From: CAXNKG01 sp964202965
GTDB taxonomy: Bacteria; Acidobacteriota; Vicinamibacteria; Vicinamibacterales; UBA2999
Assembly: GCA_964202965.1 (NCBI GenBank)
Contig: CAXNKG010000005.1
Location: forward strand, 58,547 to 122,546
Direction of reading: 5' to 3'
Length of the DNA: 64,000 nt
A program made the position numbers and the translations under genes. The number at the start of each line of letters is the position of its first letter. Position 1 is the first letter of the stretch. The notes under the pieces are model-generated. The model was given only the letters and a program-made list of their open reading frames with translations, was not told the DNA's origin and ran no database searches. Positions 11,210 through 19,453 of this stretch are shown here, piece after piece.

Positions 11210-13891
11210 CTAGTTCACGGGCACCGCTCGCTTCAGCTCCTCGATCCAGTTGCGGACAACGGTAATCTGCGCGCCGCCTGACGGCGCCTCCTCCGTCGTG
11301 ACCAGGAACCGCTGTCCATCCGGCGAGATGTCGAAGAAGCGCTGAAGATCGAGCGTCGTTCGCGAGAGGTCGACGACGCGGCTGGCGTTGCCGAAGCCAA
11401 AGGCGCGTCCCGTTTCAACCGGCACGCTCATCAGCACTCCCGGCAGCGTGACGTAGAGAAGCTCCCGGCCGTTCCGGTTCCAAAGTGGCCGTGTGCCGCC
11501 GCCGCTCGAAATCTGCCACCGGCCATCATTGATGTTCGGGAACGGCCGGACGTAGACCTCGTAGGTGCCCGACTCATTGGACTGATAGGCGATCCAGGCG
11601 CCGCCGGGCGCCAGCTCCGCGTTGCGTTCCGTAAACCGCGTATTGAACAGCGGCTCGATCTTTCTATCGCCCGCTCTAGACATCATCACGATGTCTTCGC
11701 CGGTCTCGGGCGAGGTGGTGTGGAGCAGCAGGCGCGAGCCATCGGGAGCCATGCTCGGGACATCAAGCGTCTGGGCGTTCGTGGCGAGCCGTTCGGCGCT
11801 TCCGGTCCCATCCGCCGTCTGCCAGAACGGTGCGAACACGCTGCCGCCCCGAGCCGAGGCGAAGAGCACCCTCGTGCCATCGGGTGACCACGCCGGTGTG
11901 ATGTCGAGAGCGGGATCGAAGGTGAGGCGTGTCAACGTCTTCCGATTGAGGTGCCACACCCAGACGTCCCGTTCCTCGTCCCTGATGTCAAGTGCGACGC
12001 GATCCCCTTCCGGCGACAGGCGGGGGTACAGATATCGCCGGGGCGGCGCCTCGAGCAGTTCTTCCTGTCCCTGCCGATCGACCCAGGCGAGCCGGCGTAG
12101 CGACGTTCCACTGCCACCAGGCAGGTACACCAGCGTGCCGTTGTCGGCGACAGCGGCCTGCACCGCCCCACCCGGTTCAACCCGCACGCCTTCCACGACG
12201 GCGACCGGATTACCCGTGACCGACAGCGTGGCCAGATCGAACGCGGCTGCCCACAGGGCGCCGTTGCGAATGAACACAAGATGGCCCGAGGGAAGCACGC
12301 GGCCTCCCGCCCCGGCCAGGAGCGTCCGCTGCTCGCCAGTCTCGAGCATCAGGATCTGCAGTTCCCCGCTGTCCGGCCGCGTCTCGGTGGAGGTAAAAAG
12401 GACGGCTCGTCCTCCGGGCAGCACCTGCGGATACCAGAGCTGGCGTCCTGGGGCCGCTGCAGCGATTGGTTCGGGCGGCCCCCCGGACGCCGCGATGCGC
12501 AAGAGGCCGGCGTCGTTGGCGCCGAGCACGATCGTGCCGTCGTCGGCCCACGAACCTCCGCGCGGGTTGGTTGGCAGTTCCGCCACGATCTGGGACGGGC
12601 CGCCCGACACCGGTACTTTCCTGAGTGTCGTGCCGACAACGAAGGCCAGCCACTGGCCGTCGGGCGAAAAGAACACCGCCTCGCCTGGGTTCTCGTCGCC
12701 GATGACCGCCGCCTCCATCTGTCCCATCGTGCGGCGATGCAGGCGAAACGTGCCGTTGGTGATGGATCGGTAGATGAGCGTCTCGCCGTCGGGAGACACC
12801 GCGACGAGAGTGCCAGTCGCGCCCGGCAGCAGCTCGCCGTCCGGGAGCACGATCGAAAACCGCGTGACCGGCGCCGGCTGCGAACCCGTCCCGTCGCGCA
12901 GGACAGTCCAGGAGGCAACGCCGGCGATGACGCCGCCCGCCATCAGGCCGGCGACCCAGGGGAGCGCCTGCCGCCGGAATCCCGGGGTGCTCGAAACGCC
13001 GGCGGAGCTCGCGGCATCCATGCCCGCTGCGAAGGGTGCGTCCAGCGCCAGACGCACGTCGCCGATGTCGCGAATGCGCTGCTTCGGATCCTTCTGCAGG
13101 CAGCCGCGCAGCACCGTGCGGACGCGCGCCGGGAGATCGGCGGGCAGTGCATGCCATGCTGGGTCGGACTTGATCACGCTCGCCATGACGACGGTCACGT
13201 CGTCGCCGTCGAACGGGCGGGCGCCGGCCAGCATCTCGTAGAGCACGCAGCCGAACGCCCAGATGTCGGCGCGCTTATCGACCGCCTTGCCACGGGCCTG
13301 CTCCGGCGCCATATAGGCCGCCGTGCCGAGGATCACGCCGACGCCGGTCATGGCCGGCGTCGTCATCGTCGGTGTCGCCGTGACGTCGATCTGCAGGCTC
13401 GATCCAGATTGCTGCGAGAACTTGGCGAGGCCGAAGTCGAGTACCTTGACGGTTCCGTCCGGGCGGACCTTGATGTTGGCGGGCTTCAGATCGCGATGGA
13501 CCACGCCTGCTTCGTGGGCGGATTCGAGGGCGTCGACGATCTGCCTGGCGATCGCGAGCGCCTCGTCGAACGGGATCGGGCCCGGCGCGATCCGATCCGC
13601 CAGCGTCGGCCCGTCCACCAGCTCCATCGCGAGCGCCTGCAGGCCGCCGCTCTGTTCGAGGCCGAAGATCGACGCGATGTTCGGGTGGTTGAGGGCGGCG
13701 AGGGCCTGCGCCTCGCGCTCGAATCGCGCGATGCGCTGAGGATCGGAGGCGAAGACCTCGGGCAGGATCTTCAGCGCCACGTCCCGATGGAGCTTCGTGT
13801 CGCGGGCGCGATACACCTCGCCCATGCCGCCGGCTCCGATGGCGGCGAGAACCTCGTACACGCCGAGCCGCTGGCCTGGTTGCAGGGACAT
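11210..13891 (-). CDS. Ser/Thr protein kinase with C-terminal PD40 propeller
   Basis: An 893-residue PknB-type membrane kinase. The kinase domain (about 10-280) has the glycine loop GAGGMGEVY, catalytic Lys41 (VALK), HRDLKPANI, DFGLAK and APEQARG, so it should be active. One membrane helix (about 315-340, WVAGLMAGGVIAGVASW) leads to an outside TolB-like propeller with repeated SPDG motifs (VSPDGETL, FSPDGQWL, WSPDGTRV). This architecture is expanded in Acidobacteria. The propeller probably senses an extracytoplasmic ligand or protein. A close paralog lies at 16113-18788 on the other strand, and the two bracket a toxin-antitoxin island. Targets are unknown. Confidence 0.9.
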   Translation of the reverse strand: MSLQPGQRLGVYEVLAAIGAGGMGEVYRARDTKLHRDVALKILPEVFASDPQRIARFEREAQALAALNHPNIASIFGLEQSGGLQALAMELVDGPTLADRIAPGPIPFDEALAIARQIVDALESAHEAGVVHRDLKPANIKVRPDGTVKVLDFGLAKFSQQSGSSLQIDVTATPTMTTPAMTGVGVILGTAAYMAPEQARGKAVDKRADIWAFGCVLYEMLAGARPFDGDDVTVVMASVIKSDPAWHALPADLPARVRTVLRGCLQKDPKQRIRDIGDVRLALDAPFAAGMDAASSAGVSSTPGFRRQALPWVAGLMAGGVIAGVASWTVLRDGTGSQPAPVTRFSIVLPDGELLPGATGTLVAVSPDGETLIYRSITNGTFRLHRRTMGQMEAAVIGDENPGEAVFFSPDGQWLAFVVGTTLRKVPVSGGPSQIVAELPTNPRGGSWADDGTIVLGANDAGLLRIAASGGPPEPIAAAAPGRQLWYPQVLPGGRAVLFTSTETRPDSGELQILMLETGEQRTLLAGAGGRVLPSGHLVFIRNGALWAAAFDLATLSVTGNPVAVVEGVRVEPGGAVQAAVADNGTLVYLPGGSGTSLRRLAWVDRQGQEELLEAPPRRYLYPRLSPEGDRVALDIRDEERDVWVWHLNRKTLTRLTFDPALDITPAWSPDGTRVLFASARGGSVFAPFWQTADGTGSAERLATNAQTLDVPSMAPDGSRLLLHTTSPETGEDIVMMSRAGDRKIEPLFNTRFTERNAELAPGGAWIAYQSNESGTYEVYVRPFPNINDGRWQISSGGGTRPLWNRNGRELLYVTLPGVLMSVPVETGRAFGFGNASRVVDLSRTTLDLQRFFDISPDGQRFLVTTEEAPSGGAQITVVRNWIEELKRAVPVN

Positions 13892-13906
13892 GGGAAACCG
13901 AACCGG

Positions 13907-13912
13907 ATTCTA
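13907..13912 (-). promoter_or_regulatory. -10 element of the first kinase gene
   Basis: TAGAAT on the reverse strand, 15 bases before the ATG at 13891, implying a leader of only about 8 bases. Confidence 0.4.
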
Positions 13913-14044
13913 GCTGACTTCGGGACCGGGGCGCCCCGTGCCGCATCGACGCGTCTCGAACTCTCAGGATTTGACAGGTGATGGAGACGATGGCATCGTC
14001 GTCCGAGGCGAGGTCAGGCTGCTGGCAAGACAAGAAGGGCTGCG

Positions 14045-14317
14045 ATGGAAACGCTTCGAGTTCCGGCAGCTGTCCGCGGCAGGCTTGGCGATGCCGGTTC
14101 GGATGGCCTTATGACCATGTTCACCGATGCCCACAGGGTGGCAACCGCGAGCTTCGAGCGGCGCCTTGCCGAGGAGATATCGAAGTTGCGGGCGGAGCTT
14201 CGGATCGACATGGCCAACCTGAAGTTCGACCTGATCAAGTGGAACTTTCTCTTCTGGATCGGCCAGCTCGCCGCGATGACCGGGATTCTGAGCCTGATGT
14301 TGCGCGGGCTCCGGTAG
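14045..14317 (+). CDS. small coiled-coil membrane protein
   Basis: A 90-residue protein. Residues about 36-62 form a charged amphipathic coiled coil (RLAEEISKLRAEL), followed by one membrane segment (WNFLFWIGQLAAMTGILSLML) and a short RGLR tail. This resembles small coiled-coil (DUF1640/CCDC90-like) proteins of bacteria, often found among toxin-antitoxin genes; function is unknown. An internal ATG at residue 23 is an alternative start. A truncated second copy with nearly identical coiled-coil and membrane parts lies 650 bases downstream. No convincing promoter is seen. Confidence 0.6.
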   Translation: METLRVPAAVRGRLGDAGSDGLMTMFTDAHRVATASFERRLAEEISKLRAELRIDMANLKFDLIKWNFLFWIGQLAAMTGILSLMLRGLR

Positions 14318-14490
14318 CCGGTTCTCCCGCCGCCGGGAACGGCTCAACAAGACTCCCCTCCGAGCCGATACGCTTCCTGCGTGCGAAACACCTGTCTGGT
14401 CTGCTGCGACATCTCGAACGATCTCCGCCTGCGGCGCGTCGTCACCGGCGAGATCTCGAGCTATCCCGGCTTCGAGACGCGGTAGATATG

Positions 14491-14496
14491 TACAAT
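14491..14496 (+). promoter_or_regulatory. -10 element, leaderless
   Basis: TACAAT, 6 bases before the ATG at 14503. Confidence 0.5.
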
Positions 14497-14502
14497 CGGG
14501 CC

Positions 14503-14751
14503 ATGACGCCGACTGATCTGTCCCGCGACGACGTCAGGGCGGGGTTGAAGCGATGGCTTGACACCTGGAAGGTGACCGGCCCGCTCCTCGAGCAGGAGCG
14601 GGCTGACCGGCTTTCGCGGATGACGGACCAGGAGGCTCAGCAGCAGACGCGGGACCTGTTCGCGTTGTGGCGGCCGTCTGTGCTGGACGACCTGGGCGCT
14701 GAGCTCGTGACTCAGCAGTGCTGGTTCGCGCGTCTCGCCGGACGGCGATGA
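14503..14751 (+). CDS. putative partner of an AbiEii-like nucleotidyltransferase
   Basis: An 82-residue acidic-basic helical protein with no recognised domain. Its tail, ELVTQQCWFARL, resembles small proteins often encoded just before AbiEii/DUF6036-type nucleotidyltransferases. Its stop overlaps the next start (ATGA), so it was the first gene of a two-gene toxin-antitoxin-like pair. The partner is broken by a frameshift, so this may be an orphan. The start is supported by TACAAT 6 bases upstream. Antitoxin function is inference from position only. Confidence 0.5.
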   Translation: MTPTDLSRDDVRAGLKRWLDTWKVTGPLLEQERADRLSRMTDQEAQQQTRDLFALWRPSVLDDLGAELVTQQCWFARLAGRR

Positions 14752-14966
14752 CGCCGCTCGTCGCCGCCGCCTGCGAGCTGATCCATTTCCTCGAGGCGGC
14801 CGGCTTCAGGGCCTGTCTGGTCGGCGGCCTGGTGGTGCAGCGATGGGGTGAACACGCCTGACGCGTGACGTCGATGCCACGGTGCTGGCCGACTATGGAA
14901 CCGAGGCGAGGGTCATTGATGCCGTGCCCAGCTTGAGGCTGTTCACGCGAGGTTCTGAGGCGGTGA
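14748..14966 (+). pseudogene. AbiEii-like nucleotidyltransferase remnant
   Basis: The ATG at 14748 starts a typical nucleotidyltransferase N-terminus (ELIHFLEAAGFRACLVGG then VVQRWGE), but the frame hits TGA at 14859. Removing the effect of one missing base near 14853 restores RLTRDVDATVLADYG, the expected catalytic D-x-D region, in the next frame. After about 60 codons the similarity stops and the sequence runs into a coiled-coil remnant. It is therefore both frameshifted and truncated. A sequencing error could explain the shift but not the missing C-terminal half. Confidence 0.7.
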
Positions 14967-15116
14967 AACGATGTGATCGCGAAGTTGCGGGCCGAGCTTC
15001 GGGTCGACATGGCCAGCCTGAAGTTCGACCTGATCGAGTGGAACTTTCTCTTCTGGATCGGCCAGCTCGCGGCCATGACAGCGATTCTCAGCCTCATGCT
15101 GCGGGACATCCGCTGA
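14967..15116 (+). pseudogene. truncated duplicate of the coiled-coil membrane protein
   Basis: From a GTG at 14973 the frame encodes 47 residues (AKLRAELRVDMASLKFDLIE, then the WNFLFWIGQLAAMTAILSLML membrane segment), matching residues 47-90 of the protein at 14045 with few changes. The N-terminal half is missing and a stop lies just upstream at 14964. It probably arose by a local duplication or recombination that also cut the nucleotidyltransferase gene. Confidence 0.75.
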
Positions 15117-15193
15117 ACCAGCCCGCATAGCGGGGATGCAGACGGCCGCCGTCGAATCGATGAACTAGCGCCGACGGTCCGCGGCCCGCGTTC

Positions 15194-15199
15194 TATACT
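15194..15199 (+). promoter_or_regulatory. -10 element, leaderless mntA
   Basis: TATACT, 6 bases before the GTG at 15206. Confidence 0.6.
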
Positions 15200-15205
15200 G
15201 GTGCC

Positions 15206-15631
15206 GTGCCGCTCAAGCTGACGCTGCCCTCGGACCTTGAGGCTCGCATGGGCGGACTGGGGGAGGCCATCGCGGCGTCATGCCCTGGCGTGCTGTTCGC
15301 GTACCTGTTCGGCAGCGCGGCGACCGGTCTGTTGACACCCCGCAGCGACGTGGATCTCGCGGTGTTCGTCGCCTCTGGCGCAGACGGCCATGCGACACGG
15401 CTCGCCGTGGCGCGGGTGGCGGCACAGCAGCTGGGCACCGATGCCATCGATGTGGTGCTTCTGAACAGGGCACCCGTCTCGGTGGCCGGTCGAGTGCTCG
15501 GCACCCGGCGCGTCCTTCTCGACCGCGATCCCTACGCCCGTCATCGTTACGAGTCATTGACGGCGCGGCTATTCCAGGATTTCCGGCTCCGGGAGCATCG
15601 CATCCTGGCCGAGCGCGCGGCGCATGGTTGA
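15206..15631 (+). CDS. mntA: MntA-type nucleotidyltransferase antitoxin
   Basis: A 141-residue minimal nucleotidyltransferase with the complete GS-x10-DxD signature (GSAATGLLTPRSDVDLAVF) near residue 35 and a later acidic residue in AIDVVLL. In the MNT-HEPN systems described in Shewanella, MntA adds AMP residues to a tyrosine of the HepT RNase toxin and blocks it. The neighbouring hepT overlaps by 8 bases, so the pair is coupled. The GTG start fits the TATACT box 6 bases upstream. All catalytic residues seem intact, unlike the broken nucleotidyltransferase just upstream. Confidence 0.85.
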   Translation: MPLKLTLPSDLEARMGGLGEAIAASCPGVLFAYLFGSAATGLLTPRSDVDLAVFVASGADGHATRLAVARVAAQQLGTDAIDVVLLNRAPVSVAGRVLGTRRVLLDRDPYARHRYESLTARLFQDFRLREHRILAERAAHG

Positions 15632-16037
15632 TCGCGATCTGATCCGGCGACGACTCGCGAACCTGGACACCTACCTCGAACAACTGGCGCCGTATCGAGC
15701 GATCGATGTCGGCGTCTATCAGCGGGACTGGAAGACGCAGCGCATCGTCGAACGTACGCTGCACCTGGCGATCGAAACGTGCATGGACGTGGCCGATCAC
15801 ATCGTCGCCGACCGCCGTCTGCGGGTCCCGGACACCGGCGCCGAGTCGTTCGAGATCCTTGCAGACGCCGACGTGCTGCCGCAGGATCTCGGAGCCGCGC
15901 TCGCGTCGATGGTCGGGTTTCGCAACATCCTGGTGCACGACTACACACGGCTTGATCCCTCGATTGTGATCCGGGTGTTGCGGACGGATCTGGCCGATCT
16001 CGATCGCTTTCGTGACGCCATGCGCGCGCTGGTGTAG
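15624..16037 (+). CDS. hepT: HepT-like RNase toxin (DUF86, HEPN)
   Basis: A 137-residue all-helical HEPN protein. It carries the RNase motif RX4HXY exactly (RNILVHDY, about residues 106-113); Arg and His cleave RNA, and the tyrosine is the known site of AMP addition by MntA. Family length is about 130-145 residues. The ATG lies inside the end of mntA. Together they form a toxin-antitoxin pair that may limit growth under stress or phage attack. Targets such as tRNA are known for some relatives but cannot be read from sequence. Confidence 0.85.
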   Translation: MVDRDLIRRRLANLDTYLEQLAPYRAIDVGVYQRDWKTQRIVERTLHLAIETCMDVADHIVADRRLRVPDTGAESFEILADADVLPQDLGAALASMVGFRNILVHDYTRLDPSIVIRVLRTDLADLDRFRDAMRALV

Positions 16038-16097
16038 CGCTGCCCTGAGACGACGCCCGCCAGGGCGCAATCCCTGTCTTCGCGGCGGCCCCGCGCG

Positions 16098-16103
16098 TAT
16101 ACT
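16098..16103 (+). promoter_or_regulatory. -10 element of the second kinase gene
   Basis: TATACT, 9 bases before the GTG at 16113, giving at most a 2-3 base leader. Confidence 0.5.
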
Positions 16104-16112
16104 TCGCAGCGC

Positions 16113-18788
16113 GTGGCTCTGACCCCCGGTACCCGCATTGGCCCATACGAGATCCAGGCTCCGCTCGGCGCGGGTGGCATGGGCGAGGTCTACCGCGCGC
16201 GCGACACGAAGCTGGGACGCGAGGTGGCGCTCAAGGTGCTGCCGCCGCATTTCGCGGGCGACCCCGAGCGCCTCGCGCGGTTTCAGCGCGAAGCCCAGGT
16301 CCTCGCGTCGCTCAATCACCCGAACATCGCGACCATCCACGGCCTCGAGGACAGCGACGGCACTCCGGCGCTCGTGCTCGAACTGGTCGAGGGACCGACA
16401 CTCGCCGACCGCATCGCGGCGGGGCGCGTGCCGATCGGAGAGGCCATTCGCATCGCGCGGGAGATTGCCGATGCCCTCGCCGCGGCGCACGAACACGGCA
16501 TCGTCCACCGCGATCTCAAGCCTGCCAACATCAAGCTGACGTCGTCCGGCGCGGTGAAGGTGCTGGACTTCGGCCTCGCCAAGCTCGCGGAGGGGCCGAT
16601 GCGGCCTGGCGGGTCCAGCGTCGCACACCTGAGCATGTCGCCGACGATGACCTCGCCGGCCATGATGACCGGTGTTGGCCTTATTCTCGGTACCGCAGCG
16701 TACATGGCGCCGGAGCAGGCGCGCGGCCAGGTCGTCGACAAGCGGGCGGACATCTTCGCCTTTGGATGCGTGCTCTACGAGATGCTCACGGGCTCGCGCC
16801 TGTTCGAAGGCCGCGATGTCACCGAGACGCTCGCCTCAGTGCTGAAGACGGAGCCGTCCTGGGCGGCGCTGCCGTCGGACACGCCGCCGGCGCTGCGCAG
16901 GCTCCTCCGGCGCACGCTTCAGAAGGATCCGGACGAGCGGCTCCGCGATATCGGCGACGCGCGCCTGGAGCTCACTGAGGCGCTCACCACTCCGGAGTCC
17001 GTGGCCGTTCGAGAGACAGGGGCATCACGAAGGCCCGGCGTCGCGATTCTCGCATCGGCGGGTGTGGCCATTGCCATGCTCTCCGCCGCCGCGGCCTGGT
17101 GGGCGATGCGCCCGGCGCCGTCGGCGGTGCGTCAGCTTGCGATCACCTTCGACGCCGAAGCGCCGCTCGGGACCACCAACGATCCGAATCTGGCGCTGTC
17201 TCCTGACGGGTCGAGACTGGTGTACGTCTCAGGTGCGCAGGGTTCGCAGACGTCCCTCATGCTGCGGGCGCTCGATCGGCTCGATGCGGTACCGATTCCC
17301 GGCACCGAACGGGCTCACAGTCCCTTCTTCTCGCCGGACGGGCAATGGATCGGGTACTTCAGCGATACCGATCGCACGCTGAAGAAGGTGTCAATCGCCG
17401 GTGGGCCCGCCGTGACGATCGCGACAACAGAGGGGGCACATTTCGGCGCGAGCTGGGGCGCCGACGACATGATCACCTTCGCAGGACCGGGGCTCAGCCG
17501 CGTGCCCGCGGCCGGAGGCACCCCGGTGGCCGTCACCACGCCAGACGTGGAGCAGGGCGAGACGAGGCATACGTTTCCCGACGTGCTGCCCGAGGGCCGC
17601 GCCGTGCTGTTCGCGAACACGATCAAGGGCCAGTCCCGGATCGAGCTTCTGCGCTTCGACACGGGCGAGCGGGTCGTGCTCGTGGACAAGGGGACCAGCG
17701 CCCGGTACGCGCTCACGGGCCACGTGGTCTATTCGGATGCCGGGCGCCTGTTTGCGGTGCCCTTCGATCTGGGTGCCCTGCGCGCGACGGGCTCCCCCGT
17801 GCCGGTGCTGGAGGGCGTGGCCGTGACGAGCGACGGCCCCGCGGTATTTTCCGTCGCCCGCGACGGCACGCTCGTCTACCTGCCGGGCGATGTGTCTGGC
17901 GGCTCCCAGCGCGGGCTGGTGTGGGTCGACCAGCAGGGCGTGGAAGAGGCGATCGCCGCCACGCCGCGTTGGTACTGGTGGGCTCGCGTGTCGCCCGACG
18001 GCACCCGACTGGCGCTCGAGGTCGACGACCAGGGAAACAGCGATATCTGGATCCACGATCTCGCCCGCAACGTCCAGACGCGCCTGACGTTTGGTCCCGA
18101 GCCAGACCGCTACCCGGTGTGGAGCCCCGATGGCCGGCGCGTGCTGTTTTCATCGGGCTCGGATCTGCTGGTGAAGGCGGCTGATGGAACCGGCGAGGCC
18201 GAGCGGGTGGCGACCGGCCTGGTGTCTGCGATCCCGTATGCCTGGTCTCGCGATGGAAAGACGCTCCTGCTCCAGTCGGATACCCCCAGTGCCGACATCT
18301 ATTCGCTGGAGATCGGTGCGGGTGCAGTGCCTCAAGCGGTCGTGCGCGGGCCGTTCTTTGAAGCGCGGCCTGCCCTGTCGCCAGACGGACGGTGGATTGC
18401 GTATCAATCGGGCGAATCCGCTCGCGCTGAAGTGTATGTACGGCCGTTTCCAGACGTCGATCGGGGACGGTGGCAGGTCTCCACGGACGGAGGAGATTCC
18501 CCGGTCTGGTCACAGGACGGGCGGCGGATCGTTTACCGTCGGGGCGGACAGAGCGAGACGTTTCTCAGCGTGTCTGTAGAGGCCGGCCTCGCTCAGGCCT
18601 TGACGCCGGGTACGCCCCGCATGTTGTTCGAGGGACAGTTTCTCGCGGCTGGCCAGCGTACGTGGGACATGGCTCCCGACGGACGCCTCCTGATGATCAA
18701 GAGCAACGCGCAGGAGCGTCTTGACGAACCCGCGGTCATCGTGCAGCACTGGTTCGAAGAACTCAAGCGCCTCGTGCCGACGAACTGA
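16113..18788 (+). CDS. Ser/Thr protein kinase with C-terminal PD40 propeller (paralog)
   Basis: An 891-residue paralog of the kinase at 11210-13891 with the same order: kinase domain (GAGGMGEVY, Lys41, HRDLKPANI, DFGLAK, APEQARG), one membrane helix near 310-330 (ILASAGVAIAMLSAAAAW), and an extracytoplasmic TolB-like propeller with repeated SPDG/WSPDG blades. Both proteins end similarly (WFEELKRLVPTN here, WIEELKRAVPVN there). The gene is read from a GTG just after a TATACT box. The paralogs face each other around the toxin-antitoxin island, so recombination between them could delete or invert it. Ligand and substrates are unknown. Confidence 0.9.
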   Translation: MALTPGTRIGPYEIQAPLGAGGMGEVYRARDTKLGREVALKVLPPHFAGDPERLARFQREAQVLASLNHPNIATIHGLEDSDGTPALVLELVEGPTLADRIAAGRVPIGEAIRIAREIADALAAAHEHGIVHRDLKPANIKLTSSGAVKVLDFGLAKLAEGPMRPGGSSVAHLSMSPTMTSPAMMTGVGLILGTAAYMAPEQARGQVVDKRADIFAFGCVLYEMLTGSRLFEGRDVTETLASVLKTEPSWAALPSDTPPALRRLLRRTLQKDPDERLRDIGDARLELTEALTTPESVAVRETGASRRPGVAILASAGVAIAMLSAAAAWWAMRPAPSAVRQLAITFDAEAPLGTTNDPNLALSPDGSRLVYVSGAQGSQTSLMLRALDRLDAVPIPGTERAHSPFFSPDGQWIGYFSDTDRTLKKVSIAGGPAVTIATTEGAHFGASWGADDMITFAGPGLSRVPAAGGTPVAVTTPDVEQGETRHTFPDVLPEGRAVLFANTIKGQSRIELLRFDTGERVVLVDKGTSARYALTGHVVYSDAGRLFAVPFDLGALRATGSPVPVLEGVAVTSDGPAVFSVARDGTLVYLPGDVSGGSQRGLVWVDQQGVEEAIAATPRWYWWARVSPDGTRLALEVDDQGNSDIWIHDLARNVQTRLTFGPEPDRYPVWSPDGRRVLFSSGSDLLVKAADGTGEAERVATGLVSAIPYAWSRDGKTLLLQSDTPSADIYSLEIGAGAVPQAVVRGPFFEARPALSPDGRWIAYQSGESARAEVYVRPFPDVDRGRWQVSTDGGDSPVWSQDGRRIVYRRGGQSETFLSVSVEAGLAQALTPGTPRMLFEGQFLAAGQRTWDMAPDGRLLMIKSNAQERLDEPAVIVQHWFEELKRLVPTN

Positions 18789-18822
18789 CTACGCCCCTCG
18801 TCGCGGGCGGCATTGGCGCGTC

Positions 18823-18981
18823 CTACAACGCCGTGCGGCCCGGCCCGACGCGCTTCCGAAGGAAGTGGGTCCGCTGCGCCGGTGGACGGCGCTGCCATCG
18901 CTCGATCATGTGGTGGAGCGCCCGGTTACTTTCGCGAACGAGGGCGGCGAGCCGCGCCCGGCGGCTGGGTGGCTTTTTCAC
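18823..18981 (-). CDS. small basic protein overlapping a nucleotidyltransferase
   Basis: A 52-residue protein read from a GTG at 18981, inside the last 56 bases of the nucleotidyltransferase gene in another frame. GGAGG lies 6 bases before the GTG, a stronger ribosome site than most in this window. The protein is strongly basic, with a helix (ALHHMIERWQ) and a tail THFLRKRVGPGRTAL. I do not recognise a named family. The tight overlap suggests a functional partner of the nucleotidyltransferase, perhaps an antitoxin-like element or RNA-binding peptide; that is inference. Confidence 0.5.
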   Translation of the reverse strand: MKKPPSRRARLAALVRESNRALHHMIERWQRRPPAQRTHFLRKRVGPGRTAL

Positions 18982-19423
18982 GACTGGCCTCCAGAATGTC
19001 CAGTACGGCGCGATCACGGGGACGTCCGGCCGCGCGCTTGCTCCTGATGATGTCCTCGAGCGCGGCGACCAGGAGTGGCGCCCCGCCGAACTCCATGCGC
19101 GTCGCCCGGTCGCGTACCCCCGCGAACGATCGGATGCCATGGATCGTGGCCATCAGATCAACCTGCAGGCCGTCGTCGTCGCGGACGATGCGATAGAGGT
19201 CCGACACAGGGTAGTAGGGGCGAAGGATGGTGGCCTTGAGCGCCCGGGCGACGCCCTTCATCTTCTGCAGGTTCCGCGGCGTCTTCCGGAAGAGGAAGTC
19301 GAAGTCCACTGTGGTGACCGGTGCTCCCTGAAGCGCCGCCGCCGCGTTGCCGATGAGCACGGCTTCGAGGCTGGCCTCGTGGAAGCGGCGGGCGATTTCG
19401 CCGAGCAGGGGAGCAGCGTCCAC
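18926..19423 (-). CDS. nucleotidyltransferase (AbiEii/DUF6036-like)
   Basis: A 165-residue nucleotidyltransferase-fold protein. VLIGNAAAALQGAPVTTVDF carries the usual loop, with GN in place of the GG or GS, followed by the acidic pair in DFDFLF and a third acidic residue in LQVDLM. Related proteins are toxins or antitoxins of type IV-like systems or act on tRNA or partner proteins. The frame opens at 19444, but a TATACT box ends 6 bases before the GTG at 19423, so 19423 is the likely start. The small gene at 18823 overlaps its end. Confidence 0.7.
   Translation of the reverse strand: MDAAPLLGEIARRFHEASLEAVLIGNAAAALQGAPVTTVDFDFLFRKTPRNLQKMKGVARALKATILRPYYPVSDLYRIVRDDDGLQVDLMATIHGIRSFAGVRDRATRMEFGGAPLLVAALEDIIRSKRAAGRPRDRAVLDILEASREKATQPPGAARRPRSRK
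18988..18992 (-). promoter_or_regulatory. ribosome binding site of the 52-codon gene
   Basis: GGAGG on the reverse strand inside the nucleotidyltransferase gene, 6 bases before the GTG at 18981. It is the main support for that small gene. Confidence 0.5.
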
Positions 19424-19429
19424 GCCCCG

Positions 19430-19435
19430 AGTATA
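19430..19435 (-). promoter_or_regulatory. -10 element, leaderless nucleotidyltransferase
   Basis: TATACT on the reverse strand, 6 bases before the GTG at 19423; it would lie inside the coding region if the start were at 19444. Confidence 0.6.
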
Positions 19436-19453
19436 CCGGCTCACCCGATGCCG

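Noticed and set aside
12281..13981. A 566-codon plus-strand open frame opposite the first kinase
   Set aside because: The kinase motifs on the reverse strand are complete; the opposing frame has no recognisable domain.
14534..15109. Reverse-strand open frame of 191 codons across the decayed island
   Set aside because: It is antisense to a recognisable frameshifted nucleotidyltransferase and the coiled-coil remnant; no motif or ribosome site.
15206..16037. HEPN/MNT pair as part of a larger phage defence island
   Set aside because: No other defence gene (restriction, CBASS, Abi effector) is adjacent except the decayed nucleotidyltransferase, so only a simple toxin-antitoxin call is supported.
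13892..19444. Prophage, integron or insertion sequence carrying the toxin-antitoxin genes
   Set aside because: No integrase, transposase, terminal inverted repeats or tRNA-derived attachment site is visible.
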